Assembly: GCF_030386795.1 (NCBI RefSeq)
Contig: NZ_JANUQM010000001.1
Location: 1-58,262 of the forward strand
Length of the DNA stretch: 58,262 nucleotides
Direction: 5' to 3'
Source of the DNA: Streptomyces sp. S.PNR 29
GTDB lineage: Bacteria > Actinomycetota > Actinomycetes > Streptomycetales > Streptomycetaceae
Part shown: positions 25,119 through 34,309 of the stretch, one piece after another
How the letters are laid out: each line of letters opens with the position of its first letter
How positions within the stretch are numbered: position 1 is the stretch's first letter
Translations under genes and position numbers: made by a program
Notes under the pieces: model-generated
Seen by the model: the letters and a program-made list of their open reading frames with translations, nothing else
The model's database searches: none
What the model was told of the DNA's origin: nothing

Positions 25119-25222
25119 TTGTCTCCTGGCAGACGGTCGAGCAGGCGCCTCGACTCCTGGGGTGTCAGGGCCTGTGACCGCAGCATCGCATTGGTCCCGA
25201 TCTCGTCCTCGTCATACGCCGG
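25115..25222 (-). pseudogene. C-terminal remnant of an XRE/DUF5753 regulator
   Basis: The minus strand encodes PAYDEDEIGT then NAMLRSQALTPQESRRLLDRLPGDK and a stop overlapping the DUF397 start. The pattern LRSQALTPQESRRLL is the usual end of DUF5753-type helix-turn-helix regulators. Upstream of ~25222 the frame becomes out-of-character sequence that belongs to another gene on the plus strand. The 5' ~250 codons, including the DNA-binding domain, are missing. Confidence 0.65.
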
Positions 25223-25225
25223 TAC

Positions 25226-25405
25226 CCGCTCGCACAGAACCGCGCAACGCGCTGGTGCACGGCGTGCCGCCGGGGCGGGGCTTCCGGTTGTTCCTGCGGT
25301 ACGACGGCGACGTACTGCGCGTGGAGGTGCACGACAGCGGGGCCGCGGGGCGTGGGGGAACGGGACCCCGGGAAACTGGTGTGGGCCGAGTTCGGCCACT
25401 GGTGA
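25226..25405 (+). pseudogene. remnant of a GHKL/HATPase (RsbW-like) anti-sigma-type gene
   Basis: The plus strand encodes NALVHGVPPGRGFRLFLRYDG and DVLRVEVHDSG, matching the N-box and following strand of Streptomyces RsbW-like ATP-binding proteins. A second block, DPGKLVWAEFGHW and a stop (25364-25405), is the usual C-terminus of this family but is in a different frame. The N-terminal half and ~50 residues between the blocks are absent. It abuts the regulator remnant on the other strand; the two gene types are normally divergent neighbours. Confidence 0.6.
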
Positions 25406-25499
25406 GTGGTGGGCGACCACCGGACTAGGTCTTCGGTACGGGTCCAGCCGGGCCCGAGGGCCGATTCGCCACGTCCCGACCGGCAGCTAGCGTCCAGGC

Positions 25500-26126
25500 A
25501 TGCGCTTAGGACTACTTGGCACCGGCAACGTCGCCCGAGCACTGGCCCACGGTTGGAGCGCCGCAGGGCACGACGTGCTCCTCGGTTCACGTCACCCCGA
25601 GGACCGGACGGACCTCGGTCTCCCCGTGGCAAGCCTGAACGAGACAGCCGCTCACGCGGAGGTACTCGTCAACGCCACCCCGGGGACCGTCTCTGTGGAA
25701 CTGCTGCACTCCATCGGGGCGCCGGCGCTGGCCGGCACCCCGCTGATCGATGTCGCGGTCGGCCTCTCCGACGACTTCACCGAGCTTTCGCACCCCAACA
25801 GCAGCCTGGGTGAGCAGATCCAGGAAGCCTTCCCCCTGACCCCCGTGGTGAAGACGCTGTGCACCATGGACTCCACCGTGATGATCGACCCGGGCGGTCT
25901 GGACGGCCCGAGCACCGTCTTCCTCTCCGGCGACGACGCCGAGGCCAAACGGACCACCGGCCGGCTGCTCACCGACCTCGGCTGGCCCGAGTCGTCCCAG
26001 CTGGACATCGGCGGCATCACCACCGCACGCGGACAAGAGCACTTCGCCCTGCTCTTCATGGGCATCGCGGGCGGCCTGGGTTCTCATATCTTCAACATCA
26101 ACGTGGTTCCCCGCCCCGCTGCCTAG
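25500..26126 (+). CDS. NADPH-dependent F420 reductase-like Rossmann protein (TTA codon)
   Basis: A 208-aa protein. The dinucleotide motif is LGLLGTGNVARALAHGW at the N-terminus, followed by LLGSRHPEDR for the NADP phosphate, NATPGTVSVELL and LIDVAVGL. This matches the F420-dependent NADP oxidoreductase family (PF03807), which transfers hydride between NADPH and F420 or related acceptors. The third codon is TTA, the rarest codon in Streptomyces, so expression probably needs bldA. No clear ribosome binding site is visible before the ATG. It starts ~95 nt after the broken ATPase fragment. Confidence 0.8.
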   Translation: MRLGLLGTGNVARALAHGWSAAGHDVLLGSRHPEDRTDLGLPVASLNETAAHAEVLVNATPGTVSVELLHSIGAPALAGTPLIDVAVGLSDDFTELSHPNSSLGEQIQEAFPLTPVVKTLCTMDSTVMIDPGGLDGPSTVFLSGDDAEAKRTTGRLLTDLGWPESSQLDIGGITTARGQEHFALLFMGIAGGLGSHIFNINVVPRPAA

Positions 26127-26272
26127 AGAATCTGGGAGCTGTCAAGGGGTGTGGATACATCCCCGATGCGGGGGCCGGTCGTACTGATCTCGCCCCGGCC
26201 GCCTGGCAGGGTCGTCGGTGAGCGACAACGATCGGCCCGCGCAAGCCGGGCCACGACCAGGGGGGAACAACC

Positions 26273-27382
26273 ATGCAGCGCAAGCGCTTTGCCGCCGCGG
26301 TCCTGCTCGCCGCAACGCTCACCGGGGTGTTCGCCCCGGTGGCGGCGGCCCAGGCGTCCCACCGGCCCGACCCGGTGCAGCGCAAGCTGGATCTGCTCGT
26401 CCACCGGGACGGGGTCCCGGGCGCCCTCGCGTACGACGGCAGGGCGACGCGTACCGCCGGGGTCGCGGACCTGGAGTCGGGCCGCCCGATGGTCGATGAG
26501 GAGGGGCGGTTCCGGATCGCCAGCAACACCAAGGCGTTCACCGCGGCGGCCGTGATGCGCCTGGTGGCGGACGGGCGGATACGGCTCGACGACCGCGCGG
26601 GCGCCTACGTGCCACAGCTCGCCGAACGCAACATCACCGTACGGCAGTTGCTCAAGCAGACCAGCGGTCTGCCGGAGTACACCCGGTTGGTCGACTGGAG
26701 CAGGCCTGGCACGGACCAGGACTGTCTGGCCCTCGCGCTCAAGGAGAAGCCCGTCTTCGAGCCAGGCACCGACTGGTCCTACTCCAACACCAACTACCTG
26801 GTGCTCGGCATGCTGATCGACCAGGTGACGGGGACCGACTTCCGCACGTACATCGAGCGCACCATCCTGCGACCGCTGCGCCTGGACGACACCTACTGGC
26901 CCGCACCCGGCGAGCTGGGCCTGCGCGGACCGCACGCCCGCAACTACGGCATCCACCCGGCCCGTCCGGAGGCCGGCCGGGTGGACGTGACCGAGCTTCC
27001 CGGGTACGAGTTCGGCGCGTCCGGCGGGCTCGTCTCCACGCCCGGGGACCTCAACGCCTTCTGGGACGGTCTGTTCGGCGGCCGGCTCCTGCCCGGCTGG
27101 GCGGTGCGCCTGATGACCCGGGACACCACCGACGTCAGCGGCCGCGACGTCTACCCGGCGGGCAGCCGTTACGGCTACGGCGTCGCCTCGATCCCGCTGA
27201 GCTGCGGCGGCGTCTACTGGGGCCACGGCGGTGATCTGCCCGGCGACTCGGTGGGCGGCGGCCGGGCCACGGCCGGTCGCGGCACCGTGACCGTCTACAC
27301 CACGACCTGGGCGGCCGAGGGCGACAGCCTGCGCCATCTCCAGGGCGCGGTGGACGCGGCCCTGTGCGCCAGGGGCCGCTAG
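26273..27382 (+). CDS. secreted serine hydrolase (beta-lactamase/D-Ala-D-Ala carboxypeptidase class C fold)
   Basis: A 369-aa exported protein with a signal peptide (KRKR-like n-region, hydrophobic core, AAAQA cleavage near residue 28). The penicillin-binding fold motifs are SNTK (Ser84, Lys87), YSN in DWSYSNTNYLV, and HGG in WGHGGDLPG. It fits class C beta-lactamase-related D-alanyl-D-alanine carboxypeptidases or esterases. GGGGGAACAACC precedes the ATG. It stands alone between the F420-type reductase and the isochorismatase-like gene. Confidence 0.88.
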   Translation: MQRKRFAAAVLLAATLTGVFAPVAAAQASHRPDPVQRKLDLLVHRDGVPGALAYDGRATRTAGVADLESGRPMVDEEGRFRIASNTKAFTAAAVMRLVADGRIRLDDRAGAYVPQLAERNITVRQLLKQTSGLPEYTRLVDWSRPGTDQDCLALALKEKPVFEPGTDWSYSNTNYLVLGMLIDQVTGTDFRTYIERTILRPLRLDDTYWPAPGELGLRGPHARNYGIHPARPEAGRVDVTELPGYEFGASGGLVSTPGDLNAFWDGLFGGRLLPGWAVRLMTRDTTDVSGRDVYPAGSRYGYGVASIPLSCGGVYWGHGGDLPGDSVGGGRATAGRGTVTVYTTTWAAEGDSLRHLQGAVDAALCARGR

Positions 27383-27507
27383 GCCGCCGGCGCGGCCTCC
27401 GTGTGAGCGGATCGGTGCTGACGCACGTCGTATCGTGGCCGACGGGCGCACCGCCACCGTGCCCGAGTCGCGCAGGATCCCAAACCGCCTTCGTTCCTGG
27501 AGACCAC

Positions 27508-28080
27508 ATGAGCAGCGCCCTTCTCGTGATGGACGTCCAACGGGCCATCGTGGACATCGCCGACGACGGCTCCGGATACCTGCCACGCCTGCGCGGAGCG
27601 ATCGACGGGGCCCGGGCGGCGAACATTCCCGTGATCTACGTGGTCATCGCGTTACGTCCCGGCTTCCCCGAAGTCGGCACGCGCACCAGGGCTCTCACTG
27701 CCATCGCAAGGGCCGGCCTCTTCGTCGAGGGCGCCCCGGGCACCGAGATCCACCCCGAGGTCGCGCCCCGGCCGGGTGAGGTGGTGGTCACCAAGAGACG
27801 AGCGAGCGCGTTCTCGGGCAGCGATCTCGACGTAGTGCTGAGGGCACGCGATATCGACAGCCTCGTGCTCACCGGCATCGCCACCAGCGCTGTGGTGCTG
27901 TCCACCCTGTGCCAGGCGAACGACCTGGACTTCGGCCTGACCGTCCTCTCCGACGCCTGTCTGGACACCGACCCAGAGCTGCACCGGGTCCTCATCGAGC
28001 GACTGTTCCCGCAATGGGCGGATGTCGTCACCGTCGACGACTGGCTCAAGACGATCCCCGTCGGCCACCCCGCACAGTAA
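27508..28080 (+). CDS. isochorismatase-like hydrolase lacking the catalytic cysteine (TTA codon)
   Basis: A 190-aa isochorismatase-fold protein. Asp9 (LLVMDVQRAIVD) and Lys96 (VVVTKRRASAF) of the usual Asp-Lys-Cys triad are present. The third position, normally Cys in GxxTxxCV, reads TGIATSAVV, so Val129 replaces it. Members without Cys include true isochorismatases, which use another mechanism; a ligand-binding role is also possible. GGAG lies 6 nt before the ATG at 27508. Codon 49 is TTA (27652-27654), making it a candidate bldA-dependent gene. Confidence 0.8.
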   Translation: MSSALLVMDVQRAIVDIADDGSGYLPRLRGAIDGARAANIPVIYVVIALRPGFPEVGTRTRALTAIARAGLFVEGAPGTEIHPEVAPRPGEVVVTKRRASAFSGSDLDVVLRARDIDSLVLTGIATSAVVLSTLCQANDLDFGLTVLSDACLDTDPELHRVLIERLFPQWADVVTVDDWLKTIPVGHPAQ

Positions 28081-28100
28081 GGCGTGCCAGCTGAACGACC

Positions 28101-28136
28101 GCGGCCCGTCCTCCCCGCGGGGAGAGGACGGGCCGC
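28101..28136. terminator. bidirectional terminator between isochorismatase-like gene and argS
   Basis: A 13-bp perfect stem (28101-28113 with 28124-28136) between convergent genes. Confidence 0.8.
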
Positions 28137-28154
28137 GCGCGTTTCGTCCGGCAC

Positions 28155-29927
28155 TCAGAGCCGCTCGGGCGTCCTGATCCCCAGCAGGGCCATACCCCGG
28201 TGCAGGGTCCGGGCCGTCACGTCGCACAGGAACAGGCGGTTCTCCACCTGCTCGGGCGACTCCGCCTTCAGCACCGGGCACTTGTCGTAGAACGACGTGT
28301 ACAGCGACGCCAGCTGGTACAGATACGCCGCCAGCTTGTGCGGGGCGTACTCCGCCGCCGCCTCCGCGACCGTCTCGGCGAACGCGTCCACGTGCAGACC
28401 GAGGGCGCGCTCGGCGGCCGCCAGCTCCAGCTCGGGGTGCGCGGACGGGCGTACGTCGCCGGCCTTGCGCAGAATCGACTGGATACGGGCGTAGGCGTAC
28501 TGGAGGTAGACGGACGTGTCGCCGTTCAGCGAGACCATCTGGTCCAGGTCGAACTTGTAGTCCCGGTTCGCCGACGTCGACAGGTCCGCGTACTTCACCG
28601 CGCCGATGCCCACCTGGGCGCCCCGCTCGGCGATCTCCTCCTCGGACAGGTCCTGGGCCTTTTCGCGGACCACCGCCGAGGCGCGCTCGATCGCCTCGTC
28701 CAGGAGGTCGACCAGGCGGACCGTCTCGCCCTCACGGGTCTTGAACGGCTTGCCGTCCTTGCCCAGCACCGTGCCGAAGGCGAGCTGCACCGCGTGGACG
28801 TCGTCGTTCAGCCAGCCGGCCCTCCGCGCGGTCTCGAAGACCATCTTGAAGTGCAGCGACTGACGGGCGTCCACCACGTACAGCAGCGTGTTCGCCTTCA
28901 GGTTGAAGACACGGTCCCTGATCGCCGACAGGTCGGTGGCCGCGTAGCCGTAGCCGCCGTCCGACTTCTGCACGATCAGCGGGACCGGCTTGCCGTCCGG
29001 TCCCTTGATGTCGTCGAAGAAGACACACAGGGCGCCCTCGGAGCGGACCGCGACCCCCGACTCCTCCAGGAGCCGGCAGGTCTCCTCCAGCATGTCGTTG
29101 TAGCCCGACTCGCCGACGATGTCCGGGTCCCGGACCTCCATGTCCAGCTTCTCGAAGACGGAGAAGAAGTAGATCTTCGACTCGTCGACGAACTTCTGCC
29201 ACATGGCGAGGGTCTGCGGGTCCCCGGCCTGGAGGTCGACCACCCTGCGCCGGGCCCTGGTCTTGAACTCCTCGTCCGAGTCGAACTTCTTCCGCGCCGC
29301 CTTGTACAGGCGGTCCAGGTTCGACATCGCGGCCTCGCCGGACGCCTGGAGGTCCTCACCCTCCCTGTGGTCCAGCTCGTGCGGGTGCTCCTCCAGGTAC
29401 TGGATGAGCATGCCGAACTGGGTGCCCCAGTCGCCGATGTGGTGCCGCCGGACCACGTTCTCCCCGGTGAACTCCAGCAGCTGGACCACCGAGTCACCGA
29501 TCACCGCCGAGCGCAGGTGACCGACGTGCATCTCCTTCGCCACGTTCGGCTGGGCGTAGTCGACGACCGTCGTGCCCGGCTGCTCGGAGTGGGGCACGCC
29601 CAGGCGGCCCGTGTCGTCCGCGTACCGCGCGGCGAGGTTCTCGGTGATCGCCCGGTCCCCGATCGTGATGTTCAGGAAGCCCGGCCCGGAGACCTCGATG
29701 TCCCTGATCACGTCACCCGACTCGACGTGGGCCACGACCTGCGTCGCCAGCTCCCGCGGGTTGGCCTTCGCCTTCTTCGCGAGCGCCAGGATGCCGTTGG
29801 CCTGGAAGTCGGCCCGGTCGCTTCGTCGCAGCAGCGGGTCCGTGGAACCGGCATCCGGCAGGGCTGCCGAGAGAGCCGCAGCGAGGCGCTGCTGGACGGA
29901 GTCGCTGAGGGACGTGACCGAAGCCAT
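28155..29927 (-). CDS. argS: arginyl-tRNA synthetase
   Basis: A 590-aa class I synthetase. The N-terminal Add-1 domain ([23 protein letters not shown]) is followed by the catalytic domain with [14 protein letters not shown] (HIGH equivalent HVGH), and a C-terminal anticodon domain ending [23 protein letters not shown] and [12 protein letters not shown] chose [11 protein letters not shown] at 29927 as in other Streptomyces. The only Shine-Dalgarno (GAGGAG) is 16 nt upstream of that ATG, which is unusually far; a GTG at 29966 is the alternative. It diverges from lysS. Confidence 0.95.
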   Translation of the reverse strand: MASVTSLSDSVQQRLAAALSAALPDAGSTDPLLRRSDRADFQANGILALAKKAKANPRELATQVVAHVESGDVIRDIEVSGPGFLNITIGDRAITENLAARYADDTGRLGVPHSEQPGTTVVDYAQPNVAKEMHVGHLRSAVIGDSVVQLLEFTGENVVRRHHIGDWGTQFGMLIQYLEEHPHELDHREGEDLQASGEAAMSNLDRLYKAARKKFDSDEEFKTRARRRVVDLQAGDPQTLAMWQKFVDESKIYFFSVFEKLDMEVRDPDIVGESGYNDMLEETCRLLEESGVAVRSEGALCVFFDDIKGPDGKPVPLIVQKSDGGYGYAATDLSAIRDRVFNLKANTLLYVVDARQSLHFKMVFETARRAGWLNDDVHAVQLAFGTVLGKDGKPFKTREGETVRLVDLLDEAIERASAVVREKAQDLSEEEIAERGAQVGIGAVKYADLSTSANRDYKFDLDQMVSLNGDTSVYLQYAYARIQSILRKAGDVRPSAHPELELAAAERALGLHVDAFAETVAEAAAEYAPHKLAAYLYQLASLYTSFYDKCPVLKAESPEQVENRLFLCDVTARTLHRGMALLGIRTPERL

Positions 29928-30065
29928 AGGAATGGGTGCCGTTCTCCTCGTGGGATGGATAGACACGGCCAGTATCCCATGGGGGGTAAAGCGGTTTTCC
30001 GGGGTGCGTTGCGGTCTGGGAGAATGGGGCGGTCAGTACCTTCAGACAAAGAGGACGTGCCGATC

Positions 30066-31811
30066 GTGGCTCAGAGCACCGAGACCACCGACTGGGTCTC
30101 CCGTTTCGCGGATGAGGTCATCGAGGAGTCGGAGCGTCGGGCCCCGGGCAAACCGGTCGTCGTCGCGTCCGGCCTGTCGCCCTCGGGCCCGATCCACCTG
30201 GGCAACCTCCGCGAGGTCATGACCCCGCACCTCGTCGCCGACGAGATCCGGCGCCGGGGGTACGAGGTGCGCCACCTGATCTCCTGGGACGACTACGACC
30301 GGTACCGGAAGGTGCCCAAGGGCATCGACGGCGTCGATGAGGACAGCTTCAAGGAGCACATCGGCAAGCCGCTGACCTCGGTGCCCGCGCCGCAGGGCTC
30401 GCCGTACCCCAACTGGGCCGAGCACTTCAAGGCCGCGATGATCGAGTCGCTCGCCGAGCTGGGTGTGGAGTTCGACGGCATCAGCCAGACCGAGCAGTAC
30501 ACCTCCGGCGTGTACCGCGAGCAGATCCTGCACGCCATGAAGCACCGCGGCGAGATCGACGCCGTGCTCGCCCAGTACCGGACCAAGCCGAAGCCCGCCG
30601 ACCAGAAGAAGCAGCAGGCCAAGCAGAAGCCCGTCGACGAGGCCGAGCTGGAGGCCGCGGAGGGCTCCGGCGCGGCCGCCGAGGACGACGGCTCCGGCTC
30701 CGCCGGGTACTTCCCGTACAAGCCGTACTGCGGCAACTGCGAGAAGGACCTCACCACCGTCACCGCCTACGACGACGACTCCACCGAGATGACGTACGCC
30801 TGCACGGCCTGCGGCTTCTCCGAGACGGTCCGGCTGAGCGAGTTCAACCGCGGCAAGCTGGTCTGGAAGGTGGACTGGCCGATGCGGTGGGCGTACGAGG
30901 GCGTCGTCTTCGAGCCGAGCGGCGTCGACCACTCCTCGCCCGGGTCGAGCTTCCAGGTCGGCGGCCAGATCGTCGGGATCTTCGGCGGCAAGCAGCCGAT
31001 CGGGCCCATGTACGCCTTCGTGGGCATCTCCGGCATGGCCAAGATGTCGTCCTCGCGCGGCGGGGTGCCGACCCCTGCCGACGCGCTGAAGATCATGGAG
31101 CCGCAGCTGCTGCGGTGGCTGTACGCCCGCCGCAAGCCCAACCAGTCCTTCAAGATCGCCTTCGACCAGGAGATCCAGCGGCTGTACGACGAGTGGGACC
31201 GGCTCGACGCCAAGGTCGCCGACGGGACGGCTCTGCCGGCGGACGTCGCCGCGCACTCGCGTGCGGTGCGCACGGCCGCCGGTGAGCTGCCGAAGACGCC
31301 CCGGCCGCTGCCGTACCGGACCCTGGCGTCGGTGGCCGACATCACCGCCGGTCACGAGGACCAGGCGCTGCGGATCCTGAGCGAACTCGATCCCGCGAAC
31401 CCGCTCGGCTCCCTGGACGAGGCACGCCCGCGGTACGACAAGGCCGAGGCGTGGATCAACACGCACGTGCCCGCCGACCAGCGGACCATCGTGCGCGACG
31501 AGCCCGACCACGACCTGCTGAAGTCCCTCGACGAGCAGGGGCAGGAGTCGCTGCGGCTGCTGCTCGACGGGCTCGCCGGGCACTGGTCCCTGGACGGGCT
31601 CACCCACCTCGTGTACGGCGTGCCCAAGGTGCAGGCCGGTTTCCCGGCGGACGCGACGCCCAAGGAACTGCCGCCGGAGATCAAGACCGCCCAGCGGTCC
31701 TTCTTCGCACTGCTGTACCACCTGCTCGTGGGCCGGGACACCGGGCCCCGGCTGCCCACGCTGCTGTTGGCGGTGGGGCAGGAGCGGGTGCGGCGCCTGC
31801 TCGGCGAATAA
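30066..31811 (+). CDS. lysS: lysyl-tRNA synthetase, class I
   Basis: A 581-aa class I (archaeal-type) LysRS rather than the class II enzyme of most bacteria. HIGH is HLGN in SGPIHLGNLREVM, KMSKS is MAKMSSSRG. A zinc-binding pair CGNC...CTAC lies in the middle. A low-complexity Lys/Gln/Glu-rich insertion (residues ~175-215) interrupts the catalytic domain. The GTG at 30066 has GAGG 11 nt upstream; the GTG at 30057 is too close to it. A perfect terminator follows. Confidence 0.94.
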   Translation: MAQSTETTDWVSRFADEVIEESERRAPGKPVVVASGLSPSGPIHLGNLREVMTPHLVADEIRRRGYEVRHLISWDDYDRYRKVPKGIDGVDEDSFKEHIGKPLTSVPAPQGSPYPNWAEHFKAAMIESLAELGVEFDGISQTEQYTSGVYREQILHAMKHRGEIDAVLAQYRTKPKPADQKKQQAKQKPVDEAELEAAEGSGAAAEDDGSGSAGYFPYKPYCGNCEKDLTTVTAYDDDSTEMTYACTACGFSETVRLSEFNRGKLVWKVDWPMRWAYEGVVFEPSGVDHSSPGSSFQVGGQIVGIFGGKQPIGPMYAFVGISGMAKMSSSRGGVPTPADALKIMEPQLLRWLYARRKPNQSFKIAFDQEIQRLYDEWDRLDAKVADGTALPADVAAHSRAVRTAAGELPKTPRPLPYRTLASVADITAGHEDQALRILSELDPANPLGSLDEARPRYDKAEAWINTHVPADQRTIVRDEPDHDLLKSLDEQGQESLRLLLDGLAGHWSLDGLTHLVYGVPKVQAGFPADATPKELPPEIKTAQRSFFALLYHLLVGRDTGPRLPTLLLAVGQERVRRLLGE

Positions 31812-31820
31812 GCGGTGACG

Positions 31821-31855
31821 GGAGAGGGGGCCCTCGGATCGAGGGCCCCCTCTCC
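31821..31855. terminator. bidirectional terminator after lysS
   Basis: A 15-bp perfect stem (31821-31835 with 31841-31855) with a five-base loop, between lysS and the convergent DUF2637 gene. Confidence 0.88.
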
Positions 31856-31864
31856 TTGTGCCGG

Positions 31865-33184
31865 TCAGGCGATGTGCTCGTCCGTCAGCTCTGCGTTGAG
31901 GCGGTTGGAGAAGCGGTTCACCATGCGCTTGGACTCGGCCTCGTCGAGGGTGACGCCGTAGGTCGCCTCGACGTCGGCGATGAACCCGCGCGGGGTGGGC
32001 GCTCCGTTCCCGCCCTTTATCGACTCACGGAAGATCTGGTAGTAGTCCTCCTCGGCCGGCTCCGGACGCTCGGGGGTGCCGCCGCCTTCGCCGAGCTGGC
32101 GGGTGCGGTTGTCGTTCACGGGGACCTGGAAGGAGCCGGTGTCCTCCGCGGAGGGAGCCACGGTGGCCTCAGCGGCCTCAGCGGCCTCAGCGGCCTCGGC
32201 GGGAGGTTCCTCGTAGGGCTGCTCGGCCTGCTGGTGGGCGTACCACTGGTCGTAGTCCGGCTCGAACGTGGGGTCGTAGTCACCCTGGTACTCGACCTGC
32301 TGGGGGGCCTGGAACCAAGGGCTTGCCTCCGGCTCGGGTGCGTATGCCGGTTGCTGCGCGTCGGGGTGGCCGACCAGTTCGGGGCGCCGAAGCTCCGGTC
32401 CAGCGGGGACCCCCATCGCCCCAGCGGCACGACTGCCCGCAGCTACGGCACCGGAGGCCGGCTCCGGCTGCGGTGCCGGGGGGATGAGCGCCGGCTCGAT
32501 CCCCGCCGCCGCCAGCCCCGCCGGGGCCGTCTCCGCCAGAGGAACCCCGTAGCGGGCCAGGCGCAGCGGCATCAGGGACTCCACCGGGGCCTTCCTGCGC
32601 CATGCCCGGCCGAAGCGGGAACGGAGGCGGGCCTGGTAGACGAGACGTTCCTGCTCCAGCTTGATGACCTGGTCGTAGGAGCGGAGCTCCCACAGCTTCA
32701 TACGGCGCCAGAGGAGGAAGGTCGGCACGGGGGAGAGCAGCCAGCGGGTGAGGCGGACGCCCTCCATGTGCTTGTCGGCGGTGATGTCGGCTATGCGGCC
32801 GATGGCGTGCCGGGCCGCCTCGACGGCGACCACGAACAGGACCGGGATCACCGCGTGCATGCCGACACCGAGCGGATCCGGCCAGGCCGCGGCGCCGTTG
32901 AAGGCGATGGTCGCGGCCGTCAGCAGCCACGCCGTCTGACGCAGCAGGGGGAAGGGGATACGGATCCACGTCAGGAGCAGATCCAGGGCGAGCAGGACAC
33001 AGATGCCCGCGTCGATGCCGATCGGGAAGACGTAGGAGAAGTTCCCGAAGCCCTTTTTGAGGGCCAGTTCACGGACGGCCGCGTACGAACCCGCGAAGCC
33101 GATCCCGGCGATGATCACGGCACCGGTGACGACCACGCCGATGAGAACGCGGTGCATCCGTGTCAGCTGAAGTGGCGCGGCCAC
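31865..33184 (-). CDS. DUF2637 membrane protein
   Basis: A 439-aa protein. The N-terminal ~115 residues contain four hydrophobic helices (IGVVVTGAVIIAGIGFAGSY, the FPIGIDAGICVLLALDLLL segment, TAWLLTAATIAFNGAAAW, VIPVLFVVAVEAAR), the layout of DUF2637/SpdB-like proteins. The cytoplasmic rest has a Pro/Ala/Gln-rich linker with an AEAAEAAEAAEA repeat and a conserved-looking acidic helix near the C-terminus (FIADVEATYGVTLDEAESKRMV). DUF2637 occurs in mobile-element transfer genes and in chromosomal proteins; function unknown. GTG start with GGGAG 5 nt upstream. Confidence 0.75.
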   Translation of the reverse strand: MAAPLQLTRMHRVLIGVVVTGAVIIAGIGFAGSYAAVRELALKKGFGNFSYVFPIGIDAGICVLLALDLLLTWIRIPFPLLRQTAWLLTAATIAFNGAAAWPDPLGVGMHAVIPVLFVVAVEAARHAIGRIADITADKHMEGVRLTRWLLSPVPTFLLWRRMKLWELRSYDQVIKLEQERLVYQARLRSRFGRAWRRKAPVESLMPLRLARYGVPLAETAPAGLAAAGIEPALIPPAPQPEPASGAVAAGSRAAGAMGVPAGPELRRPELVGHPDAQQPAYAPEPEASPWFQAPQQVEYQGDYDPTFEPDYDQWYAHQQAEQPYEEPPAEAAEAAEAAEATVAPSAEDTGSFQVPVNDNRTRQLGEGGGTPERPEPAEEDYYQIFRESIKGGNGAPTPRGFIADVEATYGVTLDEAESKRMVNRFSNRLNAELTDEHIA

Positions 33185-33287
33185 CCGTACTCCCTCCCCA
33201 GTGCGTGTTGTTGCGCGCAACAGGGTGGCACATGTGTGCGGCGCACGGGTGGCCGGTTCCGGTTGCTTCCGGTTACCGCCGGGTCGG

Positions 33288-34187
33288 TCAGCTCTTCTTC
33301 GCGGCGGACTCGGACGCAGACGCCGACGGAGAAGCCGATTTCGACGCCGACTTGGAGGCAGACGCCGACGGGGACGCCGACTTCGACGCCGACTTGGACG
33401 GCGAGGGGCTCGCCGATCCGCCGCTGCCGCCACCGTCGCCGTTGGCCGAAGCCACCGCGGCCACCGCTTCCTTGGCCGCCTTCTTCGCGTCCTTCGACAG
33501 GTCACCGGCGTCCGGCGTCTTCTCACCGGCCAGGCCCGCGCCGTTGTAGTCGACGGTGACGACGACGTTCTCGACGCGCGCCACGACCGTCTGCTGCTTG
33601 AAGGTGCCTTCCTTCTTCTTCAGGTCGTAGCGCACCAGCGTCGCCTCGTCGCCCGTCCCGGTGACCGGCTCCGACTTCGCGTTCTTCGCGCCCTCGGCCG
33701 ACCGGGCGTCCTGAACCTGCTTCTCGTAGTACTCCTGCGCCAGCTTGTCGCCCGGGCCGCGCGAGACGTCCGAGTCGAAGCGCAGCAGGGAGACGTTCAG
33801 CCAGCGGAACTGCGAGCCCTTGACGCCGTTGTTGTCCAGGCTGCTCCAGGAGCAGCTGCCGCGCGTCGCCGTGTCGTCCGACTTGCCCTCCTTGCCGGAC
33901 TTCTTGCCCTCCGGTACGAGGTCGCCCAACGTCTTCTTGGACAGCACCGCACACGGCTCCGGAAGCTTGCTGTACGCCGCCGCCTCCACCGTCGGCGACG
34001 CGCTCGCGGACGCCGAGGCCGCGGCGGCCGAGGCGTCGCCCCCGGCCTTGCTGGAGCCGGAGTCCGAGGAGCAGCCGGCGGCAACCAGCATCACGGGGAC
34101 GGCGGCCGCGCAGACAAGGACGCGGTTGAGGCGCTTCGCTCGCTGGTCACGCTGGTCACCCTGATCTCGCTGTGCTCGTCGCTGCAT
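33288..34187 (-). CDS. DUF3558 lipoprotein
   Basis: A 299-aa predicted lipoprotein. A charged n-region (QRDQGDQRDQRAKR) and hydrophobic stretch lead to the lipobox VAAGC. The DUF3558 core has LPEPCAVLSKKTLGDLVP and CSWSS cysteines. The last ~50 residues are a near-repetitive Ser/Ala/Pro/Lys tail (SASKSASPSASASKSASK). GAAGGA precedes the ATG at 34187; an ATG 15 nt upstream is possible. A paralogue lies immediately upstream, so this is a duplicated pair at the outer face of the membrane. Function unknown. Confidence 0.8.
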   Translation of the reverse strand: MQRRAQRDQGDQRDQRAKRLNRVLVCAAAVPVMLVAAGCSSDSGSSKAGGDASAAAASASASASPTVEAAAYSKLPEPCAVLSKKTLGDLVPEGKKSGKEGKSDDTATRGSCSWSSLDNNGVKGSQFRWLNVSLLRFDSDVSRGPGDKLAQEYYEKQVQDARSAEGAKNAKSEPVTGTGDEATLVRYDLKKKEGTFKQQTVVARVENVVVTVDYNGAGLAGEKTPDAGDLSKDAKKAAKEAVAAVASANGDGGGSGGSASPSPSKSASKSASPSASASKSASKSASPSASASESAAKKS

Positions 34188-34309
34188 GGTTCCTTCACTC
34201 ATGACGCTCGTGATTCCTGCGGTCGGAACGGGTCCGAGGGGCCACGGTACGCGGTGAAGAACCTGTGCGGTTCTGCTTCGCATGCTTTCCACGCGTGCCC
34301 GAAGGCGCC

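Noticed and set aside
28200..30065. Very long open frame antisense to argS continuing into lysS
   Set aside because: It is the high-GC shadow of argS; class I LysRS homology begins only at 30066, and the upstream part has no domain and biased composition.
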